Assembly (NCBI RefSeq): GCF_019578655.1
Contig: NC_063261.1
Coordinates: 11,726,446-11,790,445 of the forward strand
Origin: Ricinus communis
Lineage: Eukaryota; Streptophyta; Magnoliopsida; Malpighiales; Euphorbiaceae
Direction: 5' to 3'
DNA: 64,000 bases
In this document: piece by piece, positions 32,633 to 43,050 of the stretch
Layout of the letters: every line of letters begins with the position of its first letter
How positions within the stretch are numbered: the stretch's first letter is position 1
Made by a program: the position numbers and the translations under genes
The notes under the pieces: generated by a model
What the model was told of the DNA's origin: nothing
Databases searched by the model: none
The model's input: the letters and a program-made list of their open reading frames with translations, nothing else

Positions 32633-33733
32633 TTGAATAGTGAGGAAGAGTTTCAGATTGATGAAATCAAAACCTCATCCGATTATTCTGAATCAGATTC
32701 TGAAGATATTTCAAAGAATATTAATATGCTCACTAGGCAACAAGAAGCTCTTCTTGAAGCCGTCAATCATATTAATGACCCCCAAATCCAAAAACAAGTT
32801 TTGAAAGAAATCCTAAAAACCGAACCCCTTGTCCCCTCTTCTAGTAAGAACACTTATGATCTTACTATGATCTTGGATAAAGGAAAAAAGCTAAAAAATC
32901 ATCTTCCTACCATCCAAGAACTTCAGAAAGAGATCAAAGCCATCAAAATAGAGCTCAAAGATTTGAAAGAAAAACAACAAAATGATTATGTTTTACTTCA
33001 AAGCGTGATTCTCAAACAGAAAAGTGATTCTAATTCTGAAGAAGAAAATAATTTTCAAAATCTTGAGGTTTCTGAAAGTGTTCCAGAAAACTTCATTACC
33101 GTTTTAAAGGAAATTACCTCAAGAAAATATTTGATTCAAATAAAACTCATTTTCCCTAGTGATTTCCAAATAGAAACCATCGCTTTATTTGATATAGGAG
33201 CAGACCTCAACTATATCAATTATGAGCTGGTTCCTAAAAGGTATCATCAAGAAACTAAAGAAAGGCTTATTTCAACCAATAGTTCAAAGAATAGGATTGC
33301 GGAAAAAACTGAAGCTGCAATTCTAAATAATAATATTGCTTTAAAAAATGTTTTTATTCTTACAAAAGATATTCAGCAAATAGTTATTTTGGAAACTCCT
33401 TTCATCAATTTAATTACTCCTTTCAAAGTAACTACTGCTGGTAATATTTTTAAAGCTAAAGATTCAAAGATTGTTTTCCCTTTTATAGAAAAACCCAAAA
33501 AGAGAAATCTCAATCTTATTAAAGCCCACTCAATTTATAATTTTGAGATAAATGCTTTGATCAAAGGAAAACAAACCCAGCTTTTCCACTTGAAACAAGA
33601 TATGGGTTTGAAAAGGATCCAAAATCAAATGCAGAATGATTTTGTCCAAAGAAAAATCTCTGATTTGCAAAAGAAGATTGAAAATGAAGTTTGTTCAGAT
33701 CTTCCTAATGCTTTTTGGAGACGAAAATGGTAG
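32633..33733 (+). pseudogene. Pararetrovirus protease region
   Basis: A 366-codon open stretch. An acidic, coiled-coil-like N-terminal part (residues about 1-150; LQKEIKAIKIELKDLKEKQQ) is followed by the aspartic protease. The active site reads ALFDIGADLNYINYELVP, with Ile in the usual Thr/Ser position, which would probably inactivate it. The N-terminal part of RT begins near its end. The next frame starts at 33715, an 18-base overlap marking a frameshift. Confidence 0.8.
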
Positions 33734-35062
33734 ATTTACCATATGAAAAAGATTTTTCTGATAAACAAATCCCTACCAAAGCAAGACCCATCCAAATGAA
33801 TGAAACCCTAGAAAGCCATTGTAGAATAAAAATAAAAGATTTAGAGCAAAAAGGTTTGATTACCAAATCTAGATCCCCCTGGTCATGTGCAGCTTTCTAT
33901 GTCAACAAAAATAGTGAGATAGAAAGAGGAACACCTAGGTTGGTGATTAGTTATAAACCTTTGAATAAAGCCCTAAAATGGATTAGATACCCAATTCCAA
34001 ACAAAAAAGATCTTCTTCAAAAGCTCCATTTTGCTTTTATTTTTTTAAAGTTTGATATGAAATTAGGATTTTGGCAAATCCAGATTCATCTAAAAGACAG
34101 GTACAAAACTGCTTTTACAGTTCCATTTGGCCAGTACGAATGGAATGTAATGCCCTTCGGATTAAAAAATGCTCCTTCTGAATTTCAAAAAATCATGAAT
34201 GACATTTTCAATCCTTATTCAAAGTTTTTCATTGTCTACATTGATGATGTGTTGATATTTTCAAATTCTCTAGAGCAACATTTCAAACACTTGGAGACAT
34301 TTTTCTATGTTGTTAAGAAAAATGGTTTAGTGGTTTCAAAATCCAAGATATCTTTATTTCAAATAAAAATTAGATTTCTTGGACACTATATCTCCCGGGG
34401 AACTATCACTCCAATTGAAAGGTCTCTAGCCTTTACTTCAAAGTTTCTAGACAAAATTTTGGAAAAAACACAATTACAAAGATTCCTTGGTAGTTTAAAT
34501 TATGTAATGGATTTTTATCCAAATTTGAACTGTCTTGCAAAGCCCCTTCATGATAGGTTAAAAAAAAACCCCCCTGCATGGACCGACGAGCATACAGCGA
34601 TTGTCCAAAGCATAAAAAAGCAAGTTTCTGAAATACCATGTTTACACCTAGCTGATCCATCTGCATTCAAAATTGTTGAAACTGATGCATCAAATCTAGG
34701 ATATGGTGGGATTCTTAAGCAAGTCCAAAACAACAAAGAATGTATTGTCCAGTTTACTTCTGCACACTGGAATGATACACAAAAGAAACTATTCAACTAT
34801 CAAAAAAGAAATTCTTTCGATAGTTTTGTGCATTTCAAAATTTCAAAGCGATCTTTTAATCCAAAAATTTCTTTTAAGGATTGATTGTAAATCTGCTAAA
34901 GAAGTTTTACAAAAAGATGTTCAAAACATAGCTTCAAAACAAATTTTTGCTAGATGGCAAGCCATTCTTTCTGTTTTTGACTTTGAAATCGAATACATAA
35001 GAGGAGATTCGAATTCAATTCCAGACTTTCTAACCAGAGAGTTTCTTCAAAAACAGGAGTGA
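33715..35062 (+). pseudogene. Pararetrovirus reverse transcriptase-RNase H
   Basis: 33715-34884 is 389 codons without a stop, well preserved. It includes RSPWSCAAFYVNKNSEIERG, a PRLVISYKPLN block, FDMKLGFWQIQIHLKD, and the catalytic YIDDVLIFS near 34230-34256. RNase H starts with IVETDASNLGYGGIL (34670-34714). A frameshift near 34790 transfers the rest to another frame ending at 35062 (KEILSIVLCISKFQSDLL, then a DSNSIPDFLTREF end). RT-RNase H copies pregenomic RNA into DNA. One frameshift stands between the two open parts. Confidence 0.9.
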
Positions 35063-35064
35063 AA

Positions 35065-36476
35065 ATGCCAAGAAAATCAAAAGCAAAAGAAGAAAAGTCG
35101 ACAGCAAGTTCAAAGCCTGTCCAAAGTCCAAAGAAGGAAATTTTGCCTTCTTCTTCAAAGCCCATCAGAATCTGGACCGAAATCATCTAGGAAGAAATTG
35201 ACCAAAGCAAGGCCGATCTGGCCCAACAACAATTGCAAATTTAGGAGTGGTTTGCACAGCAAGATCCTGAATTCCTGAAAAAGGTCGAAGAAAATTCAAA
35301 GCAATTGATACAACTTCAACCCGAAGCCTCTCCAAAGTCATCCTCCTCCTCCAACAAGGGTAAAGGTATACTTTCTATCCCTTTTTCAAAACCTGAGATA
35401 GAAATTTTCCCTCAAAACCTATCTCAGAGCTCTAAAAGTATTTCAAAGCCCAACTCTCAAGAAATAGTTTTGTCACAAATAAAACTTTTTAAATCCAATG
35501 AATATATAGAAAAGTAAAATTTTCAAAACATTTTGACTATTGAGGAAGGATTCTGTACAGAAAGCCCCTTAAAACTGATTTTAAAGATTTTCCCTCCAAG
35601 ATGGTATTTCAAGCCTTGGAATATTTCAAAGCCTTAATCCTACTACTAGTCTATACTTGAGGTAACTGGTTCTGCAAAGTTCAAACACTTCAAAAAACAC
35701 AAAGACCATAAAGACCCCGCATATTCCACATGCACCATACAAAGAATCCTCCACCCTACAGATTGGGGAATGGATTTACACTCTTCAAGATCTTTCCCAA
35801 CTTCCCTCCAAAGAACCTACCCGTCAACCCTAAACACTTCTTTCAACTATTGGGATTACCAACAAGCTTGGTTTAGTACCTTTCTTCTTCAAGCTCAATC
35901 CAAACTTCAAAGATCCCCTATTGGTTTAAACAATGGTGGAATTTTTATGGCAATGTTCCTGATACCATAAATCCAGAAGTTCTACCTCTGTTTAACATTT
36001 TCAAAGCCCACTACAAACCAAACAAAATAGAAAGACATTTTCCCCCATTACTTGTATTTTGTTCAAACTTTTTTCTCCCCTGGGTATGTGTATGGTATTT
36101 CCATTTCAATCAAGCAGCAGATGGAGAAATCATCCTTACCCGAAGGTTTAAAGTCAAATGGTGGGATAAATTTAACCACCAAGAAAAATTATCACTAAAG
36201 TTGGTACAAAATTTTCTTTCAAAAAATAGCTTCTTGCCACCTCCGAAAGAACAAACCACTTTCTTGGCACAGAAGTCCTTTATAATTCCAAAGCTAGCGG
36301 CGGCTCAGACAGAAGAAGATTTCTTACAGTTGATCAAACAATTGTCGAAAACCGCCTCTTCCAAAGGAAAATCAAAAGCTTCATCTTCCTTTTCCAGCAC
36401 CAGCTCGGCAGCAATAGACCTAGATGGTGACTCAAACGAAGATGATTGTTTTGGGATATTCAAGCCCATCAAATGA
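35065..36476 (+). pseudogene. Pararetrovirus ORF downstream of pol, function unknown
   Basis: The ATG at 35065 follows the pol stop codon (35060-35062) by two bases, suggesting coupled reinitiation. The frame has stops near 35188, 35242 and 35515 and a frameshift by about 36200. The product is Lys/Ser-rich at the N-terminus (SPKSSSSSNKGKG). The middle is a tryptophan- and aromatic-rich globular part (YWDYQQAWFSTFLLQAQSKL in one frame, WWNFYG in another). The C-terminus is acidic and serine-rich. A second ORF of unknown function at this place is a feature I recall for florendovirus-type viruses. I see no similarity that names its role. Confidence 0.65.
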
Positions 36477-36735
36477 CACCTCTGTAAAGCCCTTGGGTTG
36501 AAAACCAGAAATGGCAGCCCAAAATATTTATGTAATGGGCCAAAAGCCCAATGTAAAAAAAAGAAAAAAAAGAGCCATTTAAAAAAGAAAAAAGAAAGAA
36601 GACAAAAGACTCTTTAAAAAAGCAAAAGATTCTTTTTCAAAGCATGGCCGACAACTTTCATAAAAGGAGTGAAGCATCTTACTCCATTATCACAAGACTA
36701 CAAGAAGAAGTGGAGCCCCTTATTCCACTAAGAGG

Positions 36736-36774
36736 AGCATCCAAAGCTTCAAGCAGAGCATCCAAAGCTTCAAG
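36736..36774 (+). promoter_or_regulatory. 21-bp-period tandem repeat upstream of viral TATA box
   Basis: AGCATCCAAAGCTTCAAG occurs twice (36736-36753 and 36757-36774). The second copy ends 5 bases before the TATA box. The layout resembles an upstream activating element of a pregenomic RNA promoter. Confidence 0.5.
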
Positions 36775-36779
36775 ACCTC

Positions 36780-36788
36780 TATAAATAG
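36780..36788 (+). promoter_or_regulatory. Pregenomic RNA promoter TATA box
   Basis: TATAAATAG in the context CCTCTATAAATAGAGGAG, itself a near-palindrome. It lies in the intergenic region after ORF 2, where caulimovirid genomes carry their main promoter. Confidence 0.75.
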
Positions 36789-37018
36789 AGGAGTTTCCCA
36801 AAGAAGAGAGCAGACTGAAAATACGAAGAACCTCTTATATTCTTCAAGTCACACAAAGAGAAATATAGTGAGAAAAGAGAGAGTATAGTGTGAGAGTGAT
36901 AGTGAGAAGAAACACTTCCTCTTATATTCAATTTCTCCTCTTGTAAGTTATATTTCTTTAATTTAAAGCTTTCATTTTAAAGTTTTTTCAAAGTTTGTAT
37001 TCAAAGTTTGCATCTATC

Positions 37019-37024
37019 AATAAA
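37019..37024 (+). terminator. Viral polyadenylation signal
   Basis: AATAAA about 230 bases after the TATA box and before the terminal repeat. This is the expected distance for a terminally redundant pregenomic RNA that reads past the signal once. Confidence 0.65.
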
Positions 37025-37084
37025 ATTTTTATCTTCTTATCCACAATCTTTTAGATTTAACAAACGTATGCTCTGTGCTTGCCT

Positions 37085-37146
37085 CATCTGAGGATCCTGC
37101 ACATCAGAAACTTGTTGATCTATCTTTTATTTCTCTATCTTGGTAT
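37085..37146 (+). repeat. Terminal repeat of the pararetrovirus, right copy
   Basis: Second copy of 29264-29325. It stops at the first bases of the primer site (TTGGTAT) and runs straight into a TA repeat (37144-37163). Confidence 0.9.
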
Positions 37147-37850
37147 ATATATATATATATATAAGAATTATGGTTGGATGATTGTAAGGACGTAATGCTA
37201 CTTGTGAATGAGGCAAGGTTGTGTGCGATATGGAATTTCCCATAAGATTATGGTTGGCTGTGTGCGTATGGGGATCCATGAAAATAAAAAAATATATATA
37301 TTATTATGGAATTAAATGTAATTCACAAGTTCATTGTTGTCCTAAAGAAAATACTATGACAAGGTTTATGTAAACACTATAAAGTCATAATTAAATATCG
37401 AATGGTTTGATGTTTGATAATACTACACGTTTGATTGTGTTATTTTTCATAGGAAATTATGTTATTCTTGCAGGCTCACTCCTTTGCATTATTTCTTTTT
37501 CAGGTTTAGAAGAATTATAATTGGTTTTGACGAAACATTTACATTTGTTGCACTAGCATTGTGTCAGGTAGGTCAGCAGGAGGTCGCCCTCAGTTTTTCT
37601 TTCTTGGACATGACATGTCAAGTGGATTTCATTATCATGTATAAATCTGGAGCATTTTATGTATATATAAAAAAAGTGTACTATTTGATGTTGTGAGCTT
37701 TTTGGTGTGTGATATGTATGACTCATATAAATAGTTTTTGTTATACATATTAATTTCTGAGTTAAAAGTTAGTAGTTAAGAAATATGTTATGTATCAGTC
37801 TTTGCATACAATGTATGTCTGACATCCTTTATAGGTGTCATACATGAGGT
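37147..37850 (+). repeat. Chromovirus 3' LTR, remainder
   Basis: The TA repeat and AT-rich LTR sequence resume after the viral insertion. No coding region; the 70-codon stretch at 37484-37696 shows no recognisable domain. The LTR end is placed near 37850 only approximately, because no second LTR is available for comparison. Confidence 0.45.
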
Positions 37851-39109
37851 TCATTGAAGAGTGAAGAGTAAATATCACTTGAGAATAGCATTGAAACTCC
37901 GCTTCTATTAACAAATTTCTTTAATACTAAGATCAATTGAATCTCCTTGAGCATATTGGAAAGTTGCAAATACTTAATTTCTTAACTTTGTTCATAGTTC
38001 TTGGTATGCTTCTCTTCTTATATTCATTAAGAGTTCTTGAGTACTTTCTTTTTAAGATCACTTTGTACTTCATTTATATTGCCTATAAAAGATAGAAGCA
38101 TAAATAGCTACCTTTCAAGGAGTAAGGGGTTAGCTTAATCAAGAATAAGATTTATTCATCTCAAGAGTAAAAATGACTTTTCATCAATTTAAGGATAAAG
38201 AGCATTTTGAAATCTTTATGACATGAAAATTTAAATTCAAGTTATTTTAATTAAAGAACTCAAGAGATTAATAAACTTCATTTTGGTTTTCCAACTCTAG
38301 CATTGTCAACATTTAGACTACTCCCCTTAGGAGCATGCATCTTAATTTGCACTCATGCTTTCTCAAACTTGGCTCATGTCCTCCCTTTTTCTTAAGCAAG
38401 AACATTCTCCTTGAAGTATATCTATAAGAATCCATAAGTTTGGTACCCTTTAACTTATTAGGTCCTTGAGGGTTAGCATCAATAAGATAACAAAGAATTC
38501 TCCATGATGATGTCAATTGTTAAATGAATTTAGCATGTATTAAATCAAATAATTAAGTGCATAATCCAAATGGGTATTACATATCAAATTATACAAATCC
38601 TCAAGGTTCACACATCAATATATAACATGTGTGTATAATAAAACATATCTAACAAATGCATATTTAATAGTCTCAAAAATACATTAAACATATATAAACA
38701 AGACTAAGTTTTAAGAGTACCACTTTTGCCTATCTTTCTTGATTTTGTGTTGTTGAAGTCCATATAGAATGAGGAGTTATACTTTGCCAATGTATTTGAG
38801 AGACTTCATATGTTCTTCATTTTTCTCTCTCATTTTAGCTATTTGCTGATGGCAATCTCCTCATGAGCTCTTCTATCTTTAGTCTCTAAATGGAGATGGC
38901 CTTCCTACTCCTTTGAGTTTCCATTGCTAACAATTTTCATTCCAATACCTTGAATTTTGATGCCAATTAAAATATTTTGGCCTTTGGTACATGCTAATTT
39001 GTACATTTCGTTAAAGTCTTCTTCTTTTTATACCTTGCATCCAATAAGAAGAAAATGGTTTTCTCAGTACCCATTTTTCTTTGAGTTCTTGATTATTAGT
39101 CTTGGCAAC
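37851..39109. other. AT-rich noncoding stretch
   Basis: No supported gene. The - strand from about 38980 down to 38300 may be the degraded continuation of the gag fragment at 39110-39406, but stops are frequent. Confidence 0.4.
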
Positions 39110-39406
39110 CTAAACCATATTGGTGTTGGATTGTTTCCTCTTGAAAGCACAATTATAAGCAAAATGACCATTTCTATTACAATAAGTGCAATGTCTAATA
39201 AATGGTATAGCATGAGATGAATGAACATATCTTCTAGTCTTACAATTGAATGCTTTGTGTCCATATGCATTGTAAGAGTAACAATATCCATAAACTTTTT
39301 GTGCAATGCCATGCTTACTGTTATATGTATATCCTAAAAGCCAATTAGTCTTTTTGCTTTTTGGTTCATACATTGTGATATTATTATGTAATGAATATCT
39401 TTTCAT
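39110..39406 (-). pseudogene. Retroelement Gag fragment with two zinc knuckles
   Basis: The 98-codon open stretch contains CYSYNAYGHKAFNC, in which the second cysteine of a C-x2-C-x4-H-x4-C knuckle has become tyrosine, and an intact CTYCNRNGHFAYNC 26 residues later. Twin knuckles bind RNA in some plant retroelement Gag proteins. Its 5' part overlaps the copia LTR start at 39319, so the first 30 codons may be chance. Confidence 0.6.
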
Positions 39407-40560
39407 TTATGGAGTTGTCTCTCATTCATTTTTGTAGCAATATAATTATTGAATGAGTCCAATAATATTTATTAAAGACTCCATTCTTAAGAGTTTAGAA
39501 TATGAGTGAAAGATGATCTTTACTAATATATATAGGATGGTGAGTCTCATGCCATTTAGTATGAGTTATTAAGTTAATCATTATGGGTCACTTGTGGACA
39601 AGTTGATTGAACATGACTTGTAGAAATAATCCTTAGACCTGAGATGACAAAGTCATCTCATGAATATGTAATTGGAATTTGCTTATGTTATAGGTATCTG
39701 TTCATGATAAGAATGGGTACTTGCAGATAGTAGCTCCAGTTGCATATGCATGAAGGCGAATGTTCATTAACAAAGAATCTATTGCCTTCAGTAAAGAAGG
39801 AGAATGTCCTATGCGATCTAGCAACATCTTGACTAGAAAATCCTTGGCCGAGGTAATTATGGTTAATGAAAAAAGGAGTTTTCGCATTAATCATATTTAG
39901 TCGAGACGTATCATGGATTTGGTCATAGTATCAAGTTAGTGGACTTGATTATTCCATGACCCTCATTTGATCGCGATATTATTCAATGGAAGGATTTAAT
40001 TACATGGTAATCATAAATAATGGGTTCATGGATAATCAATATCTTTATTATTAATTGGGTAATTATAATATGTTGCTAGACGTCAGTTATAATTTATGGG
40101 AATAATTGAGGGACAATTATTTAATTATCTCCTTAATTGATTAAATTGCTATGATTAATATTAAAGAGTTTAATATGAATTCCCATTACCAATTAATAAT
40201 GAACCTAGAAAGTCACATACGTTAAGATTGACTCAGGCAAAGCGAAAGACTTGACTTATACTTCGAGTAGGAATACTAGCATCTTTCGAAGTTAAAGTCC
40301 GTATTGGTAATGTTAAATATATATTGCGGGTCTTTTATACACATCATCACAGAAGGTTTTTGATGACAGGAATAAATAGATAAATATGTTAATGATAGCT
40401 TATCATAAACATTAGGGACCAAAATGCAATTTTACGTTATCAATATATCATATTCAAAATGGTTATGGGATGTACTGGTAACCTAACTTTTAAAAAAGAA
40501 AAGGATACAAAGAAGAAGAAGAAGAAGAAGTGTTCTTGTTTTCCTTCAAGGAATTAAGCT
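39319..40560 (+). mobile_element. Copia-type LTR, isolated
   Basis: From TGTTATATG at 39319 the sequence matches the copia 3' LTR that begins at 56276, including CTTTTTGGTTCATACATTGT, ATTATTATGTAATGAATATC and a TATATAGGATGGTGAGTCTC block. The match covers 39319-39640; the remainder is presumed LTR. A (GAA)n run is at 40510-40530. No copia genes adjoin it, so it is a solo or broken LTR. The right end is uncertain. Confidence 0.65.
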
Positions 40561-40897
40561 TTGCCAAAGAGTCAACTGTGTGAGATAATTTAGAGATTTG
40601 CAAATTGATTCTCTATCTGAATTAACATCAAAAATCAAGAGAAGAAATATGTTCTTCATGGTTTTATGTTCTTCATTTCTTCATTAAAAGGAAAAATCAT
40701 TTTTTCTAACCTAAACCTCAATTTCAACTTATAAACCTAATTTTCAAGTATTGTGAATCAATTTCTAAGAAAATAAACATAAGAAAAAATAAAGCTAAAA
40801 CAATCTCAATAAAGAAAATGGCTATATTTTGTCCTTGCAGATCTCTAAACAATTGGGAATATCATTTCAAGATCTCTTAGATAGTCGTAGGTCGGCT
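40561..40897. other. Noncoding stretch between LTR and pol fragment
   Basis: A/T-rich; I see no gene or repeat boundary in it. Confidence 0.4.
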
Positions 40898-42690
40898 TTA
40901 TGCCTTAACTTTCTCTTTTTCCATCATCTGCCATGTAGTGAAAAAATATTTCTTCAAGTACTTTCCATTGATGTATCTTCTGTGTGGTTCGCCATTCAAA
41001 CTAGATGACCAATATATATTACCTTCCAAGACCTTGTGAATTTTGAATGGCCTTTCCCAATTTGGAGACCATTTGCCTAGTTCTCTATCTTTCATCCTTA
41101 TAAGGAGTATCATTTCCCATACTAAGTCGCCTTCATCAAATGTCTTATTTCTTATTCTTTTATTATATAGTCTGGGTACTTTCTTTTTCTGGACAATTAG
41201 ATTGTTGAAAGCTTGCATTCTTTCTTCGTCCACTTGTTCCAATTCCATCATCATGGCCTCATTGTATTCTGTAGGCTATAGGCCATTCTACTTCGCTACT
41301 CTCGATGAAGGCACCGCTACCTCTATAGGTAACACAACATCATGACCATAAGTAAGGTTAAATGGATTCAAACATGTAGAACTCCTTTTAGATGTTTGAT
41401 AGGTCCATAAAGTATCAAAAAGGATTCTTGGCCAATCTCTAAGATTATCTTCTAATATTTTCTCCAAAATTCCGGTGAAGATTTTATCTGATGCCTCTGC
41501 TTGACTTTGGCTTGTGCATAGAATGGAGCAGATTGAAGGAGCTTTATTCCATAATCTTCTACAAACTCCTTCATGTCCTCCCCAGTAAACATGGTTCCTT
41601 GGTCAGTATTGATGGATTGTGATATTGCTAAATCTATGAATAATGTGTTTCTTCATGAATTGAATGACGTCCTTTTATTCCACTTTTTTCATAGGGATTT
41701 CTTCCATCCATTTAGTAAAATAGTTAGTAGCTACAATAATAAATTATGACCTTTACATGAATCTGGATGGATATGACTTATTAGATCAATGGTTCATCCC
41801 TTGAATGGCCATGGTTTAATAATGGAATGTAACTCATTCCATAGAGCTTTCAGAATGTTTCCATACTTCTGGTGTTGCTAGCATCCTTTAGCATCATTTA
41901 TACAATCTTTTATGATAGTTGACCAAAAATAGTCATGTCTTCTAATTAGCCATCTCATCTTAACTCCTACTTGATGTGCTCCACAAACGCCATCATGTAC
42001 TTGTTTCATCACCTCCATTACATCTTGAAATCTCAAGCATTTTCGCAATAATCCATCATGACCTTTCTTGTATATTTCTTCTTCCAAAAAATATAATTAT
42101 GGGCTTGCAATTTTATTTTCTAGGGCAATTAAGATATTTCCTCAAATTATCCCTCCAATCTTCTACAATTCCTGCATCTAAATTGAAAGATTCTACATTA
42201 ATTTCCCTCTTAATTGGATGCATTCTTTTTTCACCATGATAAGCTTATGTGTGAGCTCTTCACTCATCTTGATGCCTGAAGCTATCTGAGCCAGTTCGTC
42301 TACTTTCCAATTTTCTTCTCTAGGTATACGTAAAAATGAAATTTTGTTGAATGAATCAATAATTTGAGTAGCAGTAGTAAAATAATAAGCTAAAAGACAA
42401 ACTACTACATTCTTACTCCCCTGATAATTATTTGAGAACTAGTTGAGAATCCCCAATCACCATTACCTCATTTGCTCCTATTTCCTGCAAGATCTCCAAT
42501 CCAGTTATAAGGGCTTCATACTCAGCCTGATTGTTTGTACAATCAAAACCCAAGTTGAATGATAATGCCGCTTTAGTTCCACTTGGTGATGTAATGATGA
42601 CTCCTACTCCTGCAGATTTTTTTCTACTTGATCAAACATCACGACAGAACAACTTTCAATATATGAAGGTTGAATTAAAAAAAACATATA
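40898..42690 (-). pseudogene. Tat-type Ty3/gypsy RNase H-integrase fragment
   Basis: Read down the - strand. Near 42550-42440 is the RNase H block TNNQAEYEALITGLEIL with IGDSQLVLK, typical of the second RNase H of Tat elements. 42087-41878 holds the integrase zinc-binding region with VHDGVCGAHQVGVKMRWL. 41254-40898 (118 codons) is the integrase C-terminus: KTFDEGDLVW-type segment, GKWSPNWERPFKIHKVL and RYINGKYLKKYF. The integrase core (41870-41260) is full of stops. The fragment lacks RT, gag and LTRs. Confidence 0.8.
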
Positions 42691-43050
42691 GTTATGAAAT
42701 GCGTGAGCATTGTCAAAAATCAAATTAATTATTTTAACATATATTTATAAATATAAGTATTTTTATATGTGTCACTTTTTTGACAATGTTTTAGCATGTA
42801 TATTTATTTTATATATATAAAATTTAAATTTATATGTAATTTTATGATTTTTTTATTTAGTTTATTGGTTAATTCCAATTCTATAAAATATTATTTAAAT
42901 TATGTATCTAATATTATATTAACCAATAAGTTAATTTTCTAAAAAGTTTTTTTAGAATATTAATTTTAAATAATTATAAAATAAAAATTATTTATAAATT
43001 TAATTTTATAATTAAAATAATAATGATAATAGCCCTAGATAAACAACTAG
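42691..43050. other. Very AT-rich stretch with inverted repeat
   Basis: Almost purely A and T from 42720 to 43020. TTATTGGTTAAT (42862-42873) and ATTAACCAATAA (42918-42929) form perfect 12-bp arms around a 44-base loop. It could be the remains of a small inverted-repeat element; no target duplication is evident. Confidence 0.4.

Larger units (their letters stand above)
29264..37143 (+). mobile_element. Endogenous pararetrovirus (Caulimoviridae), slightly more than one genome
   Basis: About 7.8 kb, in the order primer site, movement protein, coat-protein region with zinc knuckle, protease, RT, RNase H, second ORF, promoter, polyadenylation signal. This is the organisation of florendovirus/petuvirus-like caulimovirids; the genus is my inference. 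A 62-bp terminal repeat (29264-29325 and 37085-37146) shows that a little more than a full genome was captured. It carries several stops and at least five frameshifts, so it cannot be expressed as virus. There is no integrase, as is normal for the family. It is inserted in a TA microsatellite inside the chromovirus LTR. Confidence 0.9.

Noticed and set aside
42720..43040. MITE in the AT-rich block
   Set aside because: Only one 12-bp inverted pair is visible and there is no target duplication or second copy in the window.
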